From NCBI GenBank assembly GCA_016779945.1, contig JADHMR010000010.1, positions 1 through 35,426 on the forward strand: 35,426 bases of DNA, written 5' to 3'. Each line of letters starts with the position of its first letter. The stretch's first letter is position 1. The notes under the pieces were generated by a model. The model had not been told where the DNA came from, searched no databases, and saw nothing but the letters and a program-made list of their open reading frames with translations. This document shows, one piece after another, positions 11,947-21,212 of this stretch. Position numbers and translations under genes: made by a program. This DNA comes from Bacteroidia bacterium (GTDB lineage Bacteria > Bacteroidota > Bacteroidia > NS11-12g > UBA9320).

Positions 11947-13088
11947 TAATCTTTAAGGATATGTCGTGAAATAACCAGCTTTTGTATTTCTGAGGTACCT
12001 TCACCTATAGTACACAACTTAGAATCTCGGTAGAATTTTTCTACTGGAAAATCTTTTGTGTATCCATATCCTCCGAATATTTGTATCGCTTCAGTACTGA
12101 CTTGTACTGAGACTTCAGAGGCATAATATTTCGCCATGGCACTCTCTTTTGTCATTGGTAGTCCCTCATTTTTTAAATGGCAAGATTGATCTATCAATAA
12201 TTGAGATGCTTCAATTTGGGTAGCCATATCCGCTAATTTGAAACTAATTGCTTGAAAACTAGAAATGGGCTTACCAAATTGCTCACGTTCTTTACTATAA
12301 TTCAATGCGGCCTTGTAGGCTCCCTTTGCAATACCGAGTGATAAAGCAGCAATTGATATTCTGCCTCCGTCTAATATTTTCATGGCTTGAATAAAACCTT
12401 GACCTTCTTCTCCAAGCAAAGCATCATCAGGGACAAAACAATCTTCAAAAATCATTTCAGCTGTTTCTGAAGCTCTCATACCCAATTTATTTTCTTTTTT
12501 ACCTCCTGAAAATCCGGGGGTTCCTCTCTCAATTATAAAAGCAGATATCCCTCGACTATCAAGTAGTTCACCTGTTCTGGCAAGCACAACAGCTAAATCG
12601 CCAGTTATTCCATGTGTAATCCAATTTTTGGCTCCGTTGATCATCCAACCACCCTCAACTTTTTTTGCAACAGTCTTCATTCGCATGGCATCACTTCCCG
12701 TATTGGGCTCAGTAAGTCCCCATGCACCTATGAATTCACCCGAACTCAATTTAGGAAGATATTTTCGTTTTTGATCCTCATTAGCAAAATAGAGTATATG
12801 ACCTGTACACAATGAATTATGAGCGGCTGTTGAGAGGCCTATTGATCCACATACTTGAGCAATTTCGTCAACCACAGCAGAATATTCAAAATATCCAAGC
12901 CCCGAGCCACCATATTCCTCTGGCACTAATATTCCCATAAAACCTTGGTCTCCCATTTTTTTGAATAGCTCTCTGGGGAAATGTTGATTTTCATCCCATT
13001 CCATTACGTGTGGACGAATATTTTTTTCTGCAAAATCTCTCGCAGTCTGTCTGATTAGATTCTGGGTTTCTGATTGTTCAAAATTCAT
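11946..13088 (-). CDS. Acyl-CoA dehydrogenase
   Basis: 380 aa, an FAD-dependent acyl-CoA dehydrogenase that forms a trans-2 double bond in acyl-CoA and passes electrons to ETF. The substrate-binding segment is [17 protein letters not shown]. The C-terminal catalytic Glu motif [18 protein letters not shown] near residue 365 matches the short/medium-chain class. The fold is complete from N-terminal helices ([24 protein letters not shown]) to C-terminal helix. Butyryl-, isovaleryl- or branched-chain specificity cannot be settled by eye. It is a single transcription unit between rpsU and the 13150 gene. Confidence 0.93.
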   Translation of the reverse strand: MNFEQSETQNLIRQTARDFAEKNIRPHVMEWDENQHFPRELFKKMGDQGFMGILVPEEYGGSGLGYFEYSAVVDEIAQVCGSIGLSTAAHNSLCTGHILYFANEDQKRKYLPKLSSGEFIGAWGLTEPNTGSDAMRMKTVAKKVEGGWMINGAKNWITHGITGDLAVVLARTGELLDSRGISAFIIERGTPGFSGGKKENKLGMRASETAEMIFEDCFVPDDALLGEEGQGFIQAMKILDGGRISIAALSLGIAKGAYKAALNYSKEREQFGKPISSFQAISFKLADMATQIEASQLLIDQSCHLKNEGLPMTKESAMAKYYASEVSVQVSTEAIQIFGGYGYTKDFPVEKFYRDSKLCTIGEGTSEIQKLVISRHILKD

Positions 13089-13149
13089 GGTTTAGTTTCA
13101 GTATATATGAATGAGTGCAATAATAACTAGCTAACAGATATAGTAAAAA

Positions 13150-14052
13150 TTAGTTTAGGTCTAAATAGGGTAATAATCGATGAATGGATTTATTCCTAAA
13201 GATATGCAACGACTTCAACGTAGATAATTTAGTATAATGACCATGTTGTTCTCTGTAGTTTATTATGGCTTTAGCTTCGTTGTATGAGAGATAAGGATGA
13301 CTAGAAAGTCCTTCAATATCCATCGTATTTAGTTTGATTTTTTTAATTTTCGTTGTATCTAGTATTAAATGTGGCAATATAATTTCTATAGTTTCTGTTG
13401 GTAAACCATATACCTCATTTAACTGATCTAAAGAGTAAAAACCACCTAATTTTGATCGAAAAGCGACTATTCTTTTTGCAAAGACAGGACCAATTCCTCT
13501 AAGATTTTCCAAACTATCTGCTGAGCAAGTGTTGATTGGAATGACCAAATTCTTTGGTTTTGATTTTAAGACACGGTTATTATAATTTTTAGTCAAGGTA
13601 TCTGGCAATGCAACAAATGGCCTTATTTTATCATACTCAGATTCAGATAGACTGTATAAACGAACCAAATCCTTTTTTACCCTAAAGATTCCACCTTTAT
13701 TTCTATAATTCAAGATATTCTTTACTATCCGACTTGATAATCCTTTCTGAATTAATTGTTCTTTAGTATCTGTATTTGGATTGAATAACTCAATAACGCG
13801 TAGTTTATTGGTAGTGTAATTCTGAAAATTTTTATTCTGACTTGTATCCTTTAACAGTTTTTCATTTTTAGCAATGAAATCATTGAGTACTTGAGAATCC
13901 TCTGTGATGGCATTTTTTTGAAAGTAGTTATGAATGTAGAATTGATAGGCACATACCAACGAAACGACAAAAATTAATGTAAAAAAACCGAGTCTTTCAA
14001 AATTTGAAACCTCTAGATATTTTTTTAATTGATCAAAAAAATTTCGTATCAA
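13150..14052 (-). CDS. Membrane-anchored helix-hairpin-helix protein (ComEA-like)
   Basis: 300 aa. One transmembrane segment near residues 20-40 (LGFFTLIFVVSLVCAYQFYIHNYF) is followed by three copies of a ComEA-type helix-hairpin-helix module: FNPNTDTKEQLIQKGLSSRIVKNILNYR, then INTCSADSLENLRGIGPVFAKRIVAFRSKLGGF, then LNTMDIEGLSSHPYLSYNEAKAIINYRE. HhH modules bind the DNA backbone without sequence specificity. ComEA-type proteins bind incoming DNA outside the inner membrane during transformation, so a DNA-uptake role is possible but inferred. Its start overlaps the end of the 14049-15293 gene by 4 bp (ATGA), so the two are translationally coupled. Confidence 0.82.
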   Translation of the reverse strand: MIRNFFDQLKKYLEVSNFERLGFFTLIFVVSLVCAYQFYIHNYFQKNAITEDSQVLNDFIAKNEKLLKDTSQNKNFQNYTTNKLRVIELFNPNTDTKEQLIQKGLSSRIVKNILNYRNKGGIFRVKKDLVRLYSLSESEYDKIRPFVALPDTLTKNYNNRVLKSKPKNLVIPINTCSADSLENLRGIGPVFAKRIVAFRSKLGGFYSLDQLNEVYGLPTETIEIILPHLILDTTKIKKIKLNTMDIEGLSSHPYLSYNEAKAIINYREQHGHYTKLSTLKSLHIFRNKSIHRLLPYLDLN

Positions 14053-15293
14053 TCAAAGGCTGCTAGAGTTTCTGCTTTGTACTCTCCTTGCAGTAATTTA
14101 CCTTTAATATCTTGGAAAGCTTTTATAGTCTCGTCAACGTCCTCTAGGGTGTGAGCTGCAGTAGGTATTAACCTTAACATAATAATATCTTTAGGAACTA
14201 CTGGATATACCACAATCGAACAAAATATATTGTAATTTTCTCTCAAATCATGCGTAAGATGGGTTGCTTCAGCAACATTACCTTTGAGTATCACTGGAGT
14301 CACACAAGATGTAGTCGTACCAATATTGAATCCTTCTGCTTTGAGTCCTCCTTGTAGAGCGTTCACAATTTTCCATAAATTTGCTTTGTGCTCAGGTTGT
14401 GTTCTCAGCATTTCAAGGCGTTTGAGTGCTCCTTGGACGAAAGTCATCGGTAGAGATTTTGCAAAAATCTGAGAGCGCATACTATACCTCAAATAATTTA
14501 TGATAACAGTGTCTCCGGCAATAAATGCACCAATACTTGCCATTGATTTAGCAAATGTAGAGAAGTAAACATCAATTTCAGCTTGAACGCCTTGCTCTAC
14601 CCCTGCACCTTCGCCATTAGGCCCTAAAGTTCCAAAACCATGTGCATCGTCCACCAATAGCCTGAATTCAAACTTAGATTTTAACTCAACTACCTCACGT
14701 AGTTTACCTTGATTACCACTCATTCCAAAAACGCCTTCGGTGATTACTAAAATAGCTCCCCCTTGTTCTTCTGCAATTTTTGTAGCTCTAATTAGCTGCT
14801 TTTCTAAGTTTTCAATATCGTTATGGGCAAATACAAATCGTTTACCTTGGTGAAGTCTAACTCCATCAATTATACAAGCGTGTGATTCAGCGTCATACAC
14901 TATAACATCTCTTCGATCTACGAGTGCATCAATAGCAGATAAAATACCTTGATATCCAAAATTTAATAAAATAGCATCTTCTTTTTGCTGAAATTCTGCA
15001 AGTTGTCGTTCTAACTCCTCATGATAATCAGTGTTTCCCGACATCATACGAGCACCCATTGGGTATGCATTTCCGTATGCTGCTGCTGCATCCGCATCTA
15101 CTTTTCTTACCTCAGGGTGATTTCCTAATCCTAAGTAATTATTTAAGCTCCAATTCAATACTTCTTTTCCTCTAAACATCATTCGAGGAGCAAGTTCACC
15201 CTCCAATTTTGGAAAAGTGTAGTAGTGGTGAGCTGCTTCGGCAAATTGGCCTAAAGGGCTGGTTTTGTTAGCTAATTTCTCAAATAAATCCAT
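14049..15293 (-). CDS. Alpha-oxoamine synthase, serine palmitoyltransferase-like
   Basis: 414 aa PLP enzyme of the alpha-oxoamine synthase group (Spt, Kbl, BioF, HemA). Visible motifs are LNNYLGLGNHPEV, GARMMSGNTDYHEELERQLAEF, the cofactor-stacking His in DAESHACIIDG, the PLP ring Asp in LLVDDAHGFGTLG, and the Schiff-base Lys in TFAKSMASIGAF (about residue 246). In Bacteroidota this form condenses serine (or cysteate) with an acyl-CoA to start sphingolipid or sulfonolipid (capnine) synthesis. The precise amino-acid substrate cannot be read from the sequence. Kbl (glycine acetyltransferase) is the alternative; the extended N- and C-termini favour Spt. Confidence 0.8.
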   Translation of the reverse strand: MDLFEKLANKTSPLGQFAEAAHHYYTFPKLEGELAPRMMFRGKEVLNWSLNNYLGLGNHPEVRKVDADAAAAYGNAYPMGARMMSGNTDYHEELERQLAEFQQKEDAILLNFGYQGILSAIDALVDRRDVIVYDAESHACIIDGVRLHQGKRFVFAHNDIENLEKQLIRATKIAEEQGGAILVITEGVFGMSGNQGKLREVVELKSKFEFRLLVDDAHGFGTLGPNGEGAGVEQGVQAEIDVYFSTFAKSMASIGAFIAGDTVIINYLRYSMRSQIFAKSLPMTFVQGALKRLEMLRTQPEHKANLWKIVNALQGGLKAEGFNIGTTTSCVTPVILKGNVAEATHLTHDLRENYNIFCSIVVYPVVPKDIIMLRLIPTAAHTLEDVDETIKAFQDIKGKLLQGEYKAETLAAFD

Positions 15294-15318
15294 GAAATGT
15301 ATTCGTTATTTGTGGCTG

Positions 15319-15326
15319 CAAAGATA
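15319..15326 (-). promoter_or_regulatory. Candidate -7 box upstream of the Spt-like gene
   Basis: TATCTTTG on the minus strand, a full TAnnTTTG match 25 nt before the ATG at 15293. No clear TTTG lies at the -33 distance. Confidence 0.45.
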
Positions 15327-15458
15327 ATAAGTTTATATTTCTAATAAGCATACAACATTCACCTTATGAGTATTGTTTTTAACACATTAAAAACACCGTG
15401 TAAACATAAAATAAACACTAATCGTTTATTTGCGAGCGTTTTATTACTAAAATATCGT

Positions 15459-15466
15459 TAAATTTG
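15459..15466 (+). promoter_or_regulatory. Candidate -7 box of the bamD-rpoZ-coaBC-porD operon
   Basis: TAAATTTG, a full -7 match. It overlaps the TTG the ORF track uses as the bamD start, which argues that translation begins further downstream at 15479. A TTTG exists upstream but at a 26-nt spacer, longer than usual. Confidence 0.5.
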
Positions 15467-15478
15467 CAAGCATTTTTG

Positions 15479-16276
15479 TTGAAAAGCATATTATACATAT
15501 CAGCCATTTTATTGGTTTCGTCCTGCTCAAATTACCAAAAAATTGTTAAGGATGGTACACCTCAAGAGAAGCTAGATGCTGCCCGAAAATATTACAAAGA
15601 AAAAGACTATTTGAGGGCTCAACCGCTTTTGGAGGAACTGTTGGGATTATATTATGGCCGAGCTGAACGCGAGGAAATATATTATCTATTTGCTTACTCA
15701 TACTTTGGGAATAACGACTTTTTATTAGCTGGTTATCACTTTAATAATTTTGCAGAAACTTATACACTGAGCGATAAAAAAGAAGAAGCAGAATACATGA
15801 CTGCAGTATGTAAATTCAAAAAAGCAATGCCTCAGGAGCTGGACAAGACTCCAACTGAAGATGCAATTAAAGATTTACAAACGTTTATCAATGAATATCC
15901 AAATAGCTCATATGTTGCTGATTGCAACGATAAAATTGATCTTTTAAGAGAGCGAATTCTCATGAAAGTATATTTAAATGCAAAACTTTATTACGATTTA
16001 GGATATTATAAGAGTGCTATGGTTGCATGCCAAAATGCCATCGATGATTATCCCGATATAAATAATCGAACTGAATTGTCCTTTTTAGTAGCTGATGCTG
16101 CATATTTGTATGCCAAAAATAGTTTACAGAAAAAACAGCAAGAACGCTATCAAGAAGCACTAAAAAAATTAGAAGAATTTGAAAAAGAGTTTGGTAATTC
16201 AAATGATTTCTCGAATTCAATCGAAAAAATAAGAAAAAAGACACTGGCTGAATTAGCCCAAATTAACACAGAATAA
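15479..16276 (+). CDS. bamD: Outer membrane assembly lipoprotein BamD
   Basis: About 265 aa, a lipoprotein of the BAM complex that inserts beta-barrel proteins into the outer membrane. I place the start at TTG 15479, giving MKSILYISAILLVSSC, a clean lipoprotein signal with lipobox VSSC. The ORF-track start (15464) lies inside a -7 promoter box. The mature part is TPR-like helical repeats (EKLDAARKYYKEKDYLRAQPLLEELLGLYY; YYLFAYSYFGNNDFLLAGYHFNNFAETY), typical of BamD/YfiO. It is followed after 7 bp by rpoZ, a gene order common in Bacteroidota. Confidence 0.9.
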   Translation: MKSILYISAILLVSSCSNYQKIVKDGTPQEKLDAARKYYKEKDYLRAQPLLEELLGLYYGRAEREEIYYLFAYSYFGNNDFLLAGYHFNNFAETYTLSDKKEEAEYMTAVCKFKKAMPQELDKTPTEDAIKDLQTFINEYPNSSYVADCNDKIDLLRERILMKVYLNAKLYYDLGYYKSAMVACQNAIDDYPDINNRTELSFLVADAAYLYAKNSLQKKQQERYQEALKKLEEFEKEFGNSNDFSNSIEKIRKKTLAELAQINTE

Positions 16277-16283
16277 AACTATC

Positions 16284-16613
16284 ATGACAAATAACGATAT
16301 CGAAATCCCAAATTCAACAATCACTCGTGACACTCGAGAAATTAGTATTCCAACTGACAACTTGTATGAGTCTGTTGCTGTAATATCGAAAAGAGCCAAC
16401 CAAATCTCTTCGTCACTAAAGGAGGAATTAGTTGCAAAATTGGATGAATTTGCATCTGACCACGATAACCTTGAAGAAATCTTTGAGAATCGAGAGCAAA
16501 TTGAAATTTCAAAATATTACGAGGGACTTCCTAAGCCTACCATCGTAGCTATAGAAGAGTTTTTAAGTAACAAAGTCTATTTCAGAAATCCTGCAAAAGA
16601 AGAATCTAAATAA
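16284..16613 (+). CDS. rpoZ: RNA polymerase omega subunit, Bacteroidota type
   Basis: 109 aa. The Rpb6/omega-like core is NLYESVAVISKRANQISSSLKEELVAKLDEF, where a run of small and basic residues precedes a helix. It has an N-terminal extension and an acidic C-terminal part (DNLEEIFENREQIEISKYYEGLPKPT) characteristic of the divergent Bacteroidota omega. Omega supports RpoC folding and assembly. The identification leans partly on its place between bamD and coaBC. Confidence 0.85.
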   Translation: MTNNDIEIPNSTITRDTREISIPTDNLYESVAVISKRANQISSSLKEELVAKLDEFASDHDNLEEIFENREQIEISKYYEGLPKPTIVAIEEFLSNKVYFRNPAKEESK

Positions 16614-17799
16614 AAAGATACTTCTAGGTATTACTGGAGGTATCGCAGCTTACAAAGCAGCTACACTCATCCGTCTACTTATTAAGAGTGGTGCAGAAGT
16701 AAAAGTAGTTTGTACCCCGAATGCCCTTGATTTCATTACTCCTCTTACGCTTTCTACCTTATCTAAGCAAGCTGTACACAGTCATTTTTTTGTTAAAGAA
16801 ACTGGGGAGTGGATAAACCATGTAGAACTCGGTAAATGGGCCGACGCAATGATTATTGCACCTGCAACATCCAATACTATTTCTAAAATGGCAACAGGTA
16901 GATGCGATAACTTACTTATAGCCACATATTTATCTGCAAATTGTCCGATATTTTTTGCTCCAGCTATGGATTTAGATATGTACAAACACCCTTCTACTTC
17001 TAACAATATTTCTAAACTTATTGAATTTGGTCATATTGAGCTACCAGCCTCTGCAGGTGAATTAGCAAGTGGACTTGTAGGTATGGGTAGAATGTGTGAA
17101 CCTGAGGATATCTTTGAATTGGTTTCCAACCACTTTGAAGTTTCAAATGCATTGACTGGAAAAACAATATTAGTAAATGCCGGACCAACGCATGAAAAAA
17201 TTGATCCCGTTCGATTTATAGGAAACCACAGTACAGGCAAAATGGGAAAGGCTATAGCTAACACTCTTGCGGATCGTGGAGCAAATGTTGAGCTTGTTCT
17301 TGGTCCAGTTGACACCCATGGATTATCTCCAAAAATCAATGTAACAAAAATCACATCTGCTCAGGAAATGTACGAAGCATGTCAAACTATTTTTAAAAAT
17401 TGTGATGCGGGTATTCTAGCAGCTGCAGTTGCAGATTTCACTCCCACAAACTACTCCAATAAAAAAATAAAAAAAGGACAAAACGACAACCTTCAACTAT
17501 CAATGACTCGTACCCCAGATGTTCTAGCATCGCTTGGAAAGTCAAAAAAAGAACATCAAGTTTTAGCTGGATTTGCCTTGGAAACGCATGATGAAATAAA
17601 TCATGCTCAAAAAAAATTAGATAAGAAAAATCTAGACTTCATCGTACTTAATTCCATGAACGATGTGGGTGCAGGTTTTGCAAAAGATACAAATAAGATT
17701 ACCATAATAGAAAAAAATGGTAAAAAACATACATTTGATACTAAATCTAAAAAAGAGGTTTCTGTAGATATAGTAAATCTACTTCAAAATTATTTATGA
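16591..17799 (+). CDS. coaBC: Bifunctional phosphopantothenoylcysteine decarboxylase / synthetase
   Basis: About 402 aa, two steps of coenzyme A synthesis: CoaB joins phosphopantothenate and cysteine, and CoaC decarboxylates the product. The N-terminal flavoprotein domain begins KKILLGITGGIAAYKAATLIR and carries WADAMIIAPATSNTISKMATG and PAMDLDMY. The C-terminal synthetase has NAGPTHEKIDPVRFIGNHSTGKMG, with AAVADF and KKxK-like basic residues later. The ORF-track start (ATG 16849) would cut off ~80 essential residues. In frame upstream there is no ATG, GTG or TTG before the stop; the first reasonable start is CTG at 16591 (or ATT 16579, ATA 16618), inside the rpoZ tail. It overlaps the next gene by 4 bp. 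Confidence 0.9.
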   Translation: MQKKNLNKKILLGITGGIAAYKAATLIRLLIKSGAEVKVVCTPNALDFITPLTLSTLSKQAVHSHFFVKETGEWINHVELGKWADAMIIAPATSNTISKMATGRCDNLLIATYLSANCPIFFAPAMDLDMYKHPSTSNNISKLIEFGHIELPASAGELASGLVGMGRMCEPEDIFELVSNHFEVSNALTGKTILVNAGPTHEKIDPVRFIGNHSTGKMGKAIANTLADRGANVELVLGPVDTHGLSPKINVTKITSAQEMYEACQTIFKNCDAGILAAAVADFTPTNYSNKKIKKGQNDNLQLSMTRTPDVLASLGKSKKEHQVLAGFALETHDEINHAQKKLDKKNLDFIVLNSMNDVGAGFAKDTNKITIIEKNGKKHTFDTKSKKEVSVDIVNLLQNYL

Positions 17800-18683
17800 G
17801 ATATCTAATTTTATTTTTTACCCTAATGATCAATGTTCTAATGTATGGACAAGATTTACAGTGTAACATTCAAATACGAACTGATCGAATTCAGGCTACC
17901 AACAAAGAAATTTTCGTTGATTTACAAAATTCCATTAACCAGTTCATGAACCAAAGAAACTGGATAAGCAACAAGGTTCAACCTCAAGAAAAAATCAACT
18001 GTAACTTTGTTATTAACATTACTGAATTTAATATCGATAAATTCAAAGCAGAGGTAAACATCACGAGTACTCGACCTGTATATGGCACCACTTATAACAC
18101 CACGTTATTCAGCCATTTTGACCAAGATTGGCTTTTTCAATATGCTCAATTTCAAAGTTTAGATTACCAAGAAAATGCCAATGTCATGGCACTTACTACA
18201 TTATTGGCGTTCTATGCGAATATTATCATCGGTGTTGATTTTGACACATATGCACTGGAAGGAGGACAAACATATTTTAATAAAGCTCTTCAAATTCGCA
18301 ACTTATCTCAAAATGTACCTGGTTGGAACCCGAGTGATGGAAGAGGTAATCGGAATAAATACTACATTATCGATCAATTATTAGATGATCGTTTTAGACC
18401 ATTTAGAGCTGGATTTTACCAATACCACATGAATGGTTTGGATAAGTTTAAAGACGATAACGATGATGCCCGCAAGGAAATCTACCAATCATTAGAAAAG
18501 ATTCGATCTATTCAAGAACGCATTCCTAATTCAGTTACCTTCAAAATCTTCTTTAATGCTAAACGAGAGGAGCTTATCAATATTTTTTTGAAAGCAGACC
18601 CTGGTTTAAAAAACAGAGCCATTGACCTCTTGGGTAAATTAGATCCATCCAACGCGATCAATTACGATAAAATAAAAGGCTAA
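17796..18683 (+). CDS. porD: DUF4835 family protein, T9SS-associated PorD
   Basis: 295 aa, secreted: signal peptide MRYLILFFTLMINVLMYGQ. The family reads LQCNIQIRTDRIQATNKEIFVDLQNSINQFMNQRNW, with QEKINCNFVINI and the LLDDRFRPFRAGFYQYHMNGLDKF block. DUF4835 proteins are found in Bacteroidota next to coaBC and are annotated as the type IX secretion protein PorD. The molecular role is not well defined. ATG overlaps the coaBC stop (ATGA), so the genes are coupled. Confidence 0.83.
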   Translation: MRYLILFFTLMINVLMYGQDLQCNIQIRTDRIQATNKEIFVDLQNSINQFMNQRNWISNKVQPQEKINCNFVINITEFNIDKFKAEVNITSTRPVYGTTYNTTLFSHFDQDWLFQYAQFQSLDYQENANVMALTTLLAFYANIIIGVDFDTYALEGGQTYFNKALQIRNLSQNVPGWNPSDGRGNRNKYYIIDQLLDDRFRPFRAGFYQYHMNGLDKFKDDNDDARKEIYQSLEKIRSIQERIPNSVTFKIFFNAKREELINIFLKADPGLKNRAIDLLGKLDPSNAINYDKIKG

Positions 18684-18687
18684 AAGT

Positions 18688-19542
18688 TCAGGAGTTGAAC
18701 TCCATTGTAAAGCTTTTTGTAACCTCGTCATTACGTTCCAATGTAAGTATTCCTTTTTTCTGAAGAATATCCTTATTGTGGGATACATAGTCAGCCATAC
18801 CTTGCCATGGCTCTATACACACAAAAGGTGCTCCTGGTTTTGACCAGATTCCCAAATGGGGAAAATCAGTGATAGTTAACTTGACTTCATGTGTTGATGA
18901 TTTATGAGCGAGCTTAACCCAATTTGATTTTAAATCTTGAAAAATCAAGGCATCCTGATTAAATATATTTTTGTCTAATGGAATTTTATTTCCTTGTATT
19001 ACATCAATTAAGGTTTCTTTGATATATGGGCCTTCTAATGTATTTGCTTTTATGTCCTCTTCACATTCAAATTGAATATCATAGTCATCAATTGAGTGAA
19101 TATTGAAAGCAGGATGACCACCAAAAGAAAATGGCATTACCTTAGTATCATTATTAATTACCCTAAATTTTTGCTCTAACGAATTTTTATTTAATGTGTA
19201 GGTAATTAAAAGTGTAAAATTAAAGGGAAAACTTAAAAGGGTGTCTTGATTTTGTTGAAGAACAAAGCAAATTGAATGCTCACTTTGGTGCAACACCTCA
19301 AAATCCAAATTGCGAGCAAAACCATGGTGACTTAAACCATATCTTTTACTTTGATAGGTATATTCATGATCCAATAAACTTCCTACAATTGGGAACAAAT
19401 TGGGAGCATGGCGTTCCCAAATAGGTCCTGCCTGCCAAATAAATTCAGTTTGTGACTTATTCTTTACAGAGCAAAGTTCGGCACCTTTCCGCTTGATATG
19501 AACATCAATAAAATCGTTGTGAATTGAATATATATCCAACAT
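18688..19542 (-). CDS. Aldose 1-epimerase family protein
   Basis: 284 aa, of the galactose mutarotase/LacX-like group that interconverts alpha and beta anomers of sugars. Features include GAELCSVKNKSQTEFIWQAG at the N-terminus, WERHAPNLFPIVGSL, YGLSHHGFARN with the catalytic His, FSFGGHPAFNI, and the C-terminal CIEPWQGMADY where the catalytic Glu lies. No signal peptide, so cytoplasmic. It converges on porD with a 4-bp gap. The actual sugar is unknown. Confidence 0.88.
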   Translation of the reverse strand: MLDIYSIHNDFIDVHIKRKGAELCSVKNKSQTEFIWQAGPIWERHAPNLFPIVGSLLDHEYTYQSKRYGLSHHGFARNLDFEVLHQSEHSICFVLQQNQDTLLSFPFNFTLLITYTLNKNSLEQKFRVINNDTKVMPFSFGGHPAFNIHSIDDYDIQFECEEDIKANTLEGPYIKETLIDVIQGNKIPLDKNIFNQDALIFQDLKSNWVKLAHKSSTHEVKLTITDFPHLGIWSKPGAPFVCIEPWQGMADYVSHNKDILQKKGILTLERNDEVTKSFTMEFNS

Positions 19543-19591
19543 GAGTAATGCAAATTAAAGTAAACTAAAGGGTTTTGTAATAGGTATTATT

Positions 19592-19599
19592 TATCTTTG
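19592..19599 (+). promoter_or_regulatory. Candidate -7 box for tRNA-Ala
   Basis: TATCTTTG, a full TAnnTTTG match 37 bp before the tRNA-Ala 5' end. A TTTG occurs upstream with only a 14-nt spacer, so the -33 assignment is open. Confidence 0.5.
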
Positions 19600-19636
19600 C
19601 CCGAAGAAATTAACTTGTATCTAACGAAAATTATAT

Positions 19637-19710
19637 GGGGGATTAGCTCAGTTGGCTAGAGCGTTTGACTGGCAGTCAAAAGGCCACCGGTTCGAATCCG
19701 GTATTCTCCA
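19637..19710 (+). tRNA. tRNA-Ala (anticodon GGC), anchor of the repeat array
   Basis: A 74-nt cloverleaf. The acceptor GGGGGAT pairs with ATTCTCC and includes the G3-U70 pair that identifies alanine tRNAs. The anticodon loop is CTGGCAG on TTTGA/TCAAA, the T arm is ACCGGTTCGAATCCGGT, the discriminator is A, and CCA is not encoded (CTA follows). The 16-nt end CCGGTATTCTCCACTA recurs at the end of four of the eight downstream repeats, and with small changes in three others. The gene itself looks intact, as expected when an element restores the tRNA 3' end on insertion. Confidence 0.97.
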
Positions 19711-19857
19711 CTAATTTTCTTTCTTAGTGACTCAACTTTCAAAGCCTTTCATTGTCAATAAGTTACATCTTTTGAACTTGCAATAACTTTTATTTTGTTC
19801 CTAATCTCATTATAAAATGTTTCAATTATGTTTCTTTGTAGCCTATTCTTCTAACCC

Positions 19858-20697
19858 GTGTATGAATTAAATTCTAAAATTGAGATATACATTCCACAGT
19901 CTTTGAAAGGTTTGGTTGACGTTATTGGTCAGCACATATCTCATTATCCCTCTCACATGCTGGCTTTACCAAATTCCAAAGTAGAAATCATGTTTATTCT
20001 TGAAGGCAGCCAATTTGAACAATTTCATATAGATAAAAATAAAAGTAAATTTCTACCTAATGATACCAATAAGTCAGTAATGGTGTTTTCCAGCCAAACA
20101 AGACCAGTTGAAGCAGAATTTAAAAATCTGAATGTCATGACAGTAGTAATGAATCCGATAGCTGCTATAGCCATTTTAGGTATTCCAGCATGGGAAATCA
20201 AAGACTTGCATTTTGAACCCAATACTTTGCCCCATCTTAATGGCATACAAGATGCATTGAATACTCTTCCTACCTTTCAACAACGAGCAAAATATCTTGA
20301 AAAATATTTATTTCAGCAGCTTATAAAATCAAGGTATTTAAATCAGACGCAACAAAAAATTCGTGGTATGCAAATGCTACTTGGGGAAAAAAACTCCATC
20401 TTAAATGAAACTGAATTAAATTTTGATCACCTCTACTATTCCAAATCCCACTTTAATAGAGTTTGCAGAGACTGGCTTGGTGTAACATATAGAGAATACC
20501 AGCTACATAAAAAGTTTCGCAAGGCCATGTATGCCATTAATAACAAAAATCAATCCTTGACTCAAATTGCATATGACCTTAAATATTATGATCAAGCTCA
20601 TTTCACACGAACATTTAAAAAATTTGCCGGGGTAAGCCCTAGTGAATATAGGAGTTCTAATAAAGGACAAATCCCAGAATTTATTATATTAAAATGA
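19858..20697 (+). CDS. AraC family transcriptional regulator
   Basis: 279 aa, first gene after the tRNA. The C-terminal ~100 residues are the AraC double helix-turn-helix domain (YYSKSHFNRVCRDWLGVTYREYQLHKKFRKAM; then LTQIAYDLKYYDQAHFTRTFKKFAGVSPSEYR, the classic second HTH). The N-terminal ~160 residues are an unassigned sensor domain (KVEIMFILEGSQFEQF). The start is GTG at 19858; no better ATG in frame. It probably controls the membrane-protein gene 65 bp downstream, which is inferred from adjacency only. It lies in unit 1 of the array. Confidence 0.85.
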   Translation: MYELNSKIEIYIPQSLKGLVDVIGQHISHYPSHMLALPNSKVEIMFILEGSQFEQFHIDKNKSKFLPNDTNKSVMVFSSQTRPVEAEFKNLNVMTVVMNPIAAIAILGIPAWEIKDLHFEPNTLPHLNGIQDALNTLPTFQQRAKYLEKYLFQQLIKSRYLNQTQQKIRGMQMLLGEKNSILNETELNFDHLYYSKSHFNRVCRDWLGVTYREYQLHKKFRKAMYAINNKNQSLTQIAYDLKYYDQAHFTRTFKKFAGVSPSEYRSSNKGQIPEFIILK

Positions 20698-20762
20698 GAG
20701 ATTGATACAATTATTAGAATCAAATAGATTTTAAGTTTGTTAAAAATTTATAAATAATAAAC

Positions 20763-21179
20763 ATGAAATCATCATTGATCTACCTCATCTGTATCTTAAT
20801 ACAATTTATCTCCGGATTCGGACTTTTAATCGGTATTTTTTTAGACCCCATAGGCCTTATGCAACCTCAATTTGAAATTGACTTGAATAGCGAACCAGTA
20901 GCTGACCTATTGATTTTTTGGACGCAAGGAATTATTGATGTCACTGCCATGCATATGATTGGAATTGGACTATTACTCCTAGTTTTACGTTCATTTCGAC
21001 TTGAAAACCATGTAAATAAGAAGGTGTTCGCTGCCTTCGCTGCCTTCCAAGGCTCTGTTTTACTAGTAGCCCTATACAATCACTTTTTCCAAGGAGGTGG
21101 GCCGCCGCCGTTCATTGGTGTTCTTTTAATGGCTCAGGCAGTTTTAACTATATATGGTTGGAAAAAGGCAATAAATTAA
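20763..21179 (+). CDS. Small polytopic membrane protein, function unknown
   Basis: 138 aa with four predicted transmembrane segments: SLIYLICILIQFISGFGLLIGIF, a middle pair around AMHMIGIGLLLLVLRSF and VFAAFAAFQGSVLLVALYNHFF, and PPFIGVLLMAQAVLTIYGW. I do not recognise a specific family. It sits 65 bp after the AraC gene on the same strand and ends 33 bp before repeat R1, so it closes unit 1 of the array. Confidence 0.75.
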   Translation: MKSSLIYLICILIQFISGFGLLIGIFLDPIGLMQPQFEIDLNSEPVADLLIFWTQGIIDVTAMHMIGIGLLLLVLRSFRLENHVNKKVFAAFAAFQGSVLLVALYNHFFQGGGPPPFIGVLLMAQAVLTIYGWKKAIN

Positions 21180-21212
21180 ATTTCATTAACTACAACTAAA
21201 GTAATCTCTTTT

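Noticed and set aside
18671-18705. Terminator between porD and the epimerase gene
   Set aside because: Only a short dyad (AGTTC...GAACT or GGAGTT-G-AACTCC) is present and it overlaps coding ends without a T tract.
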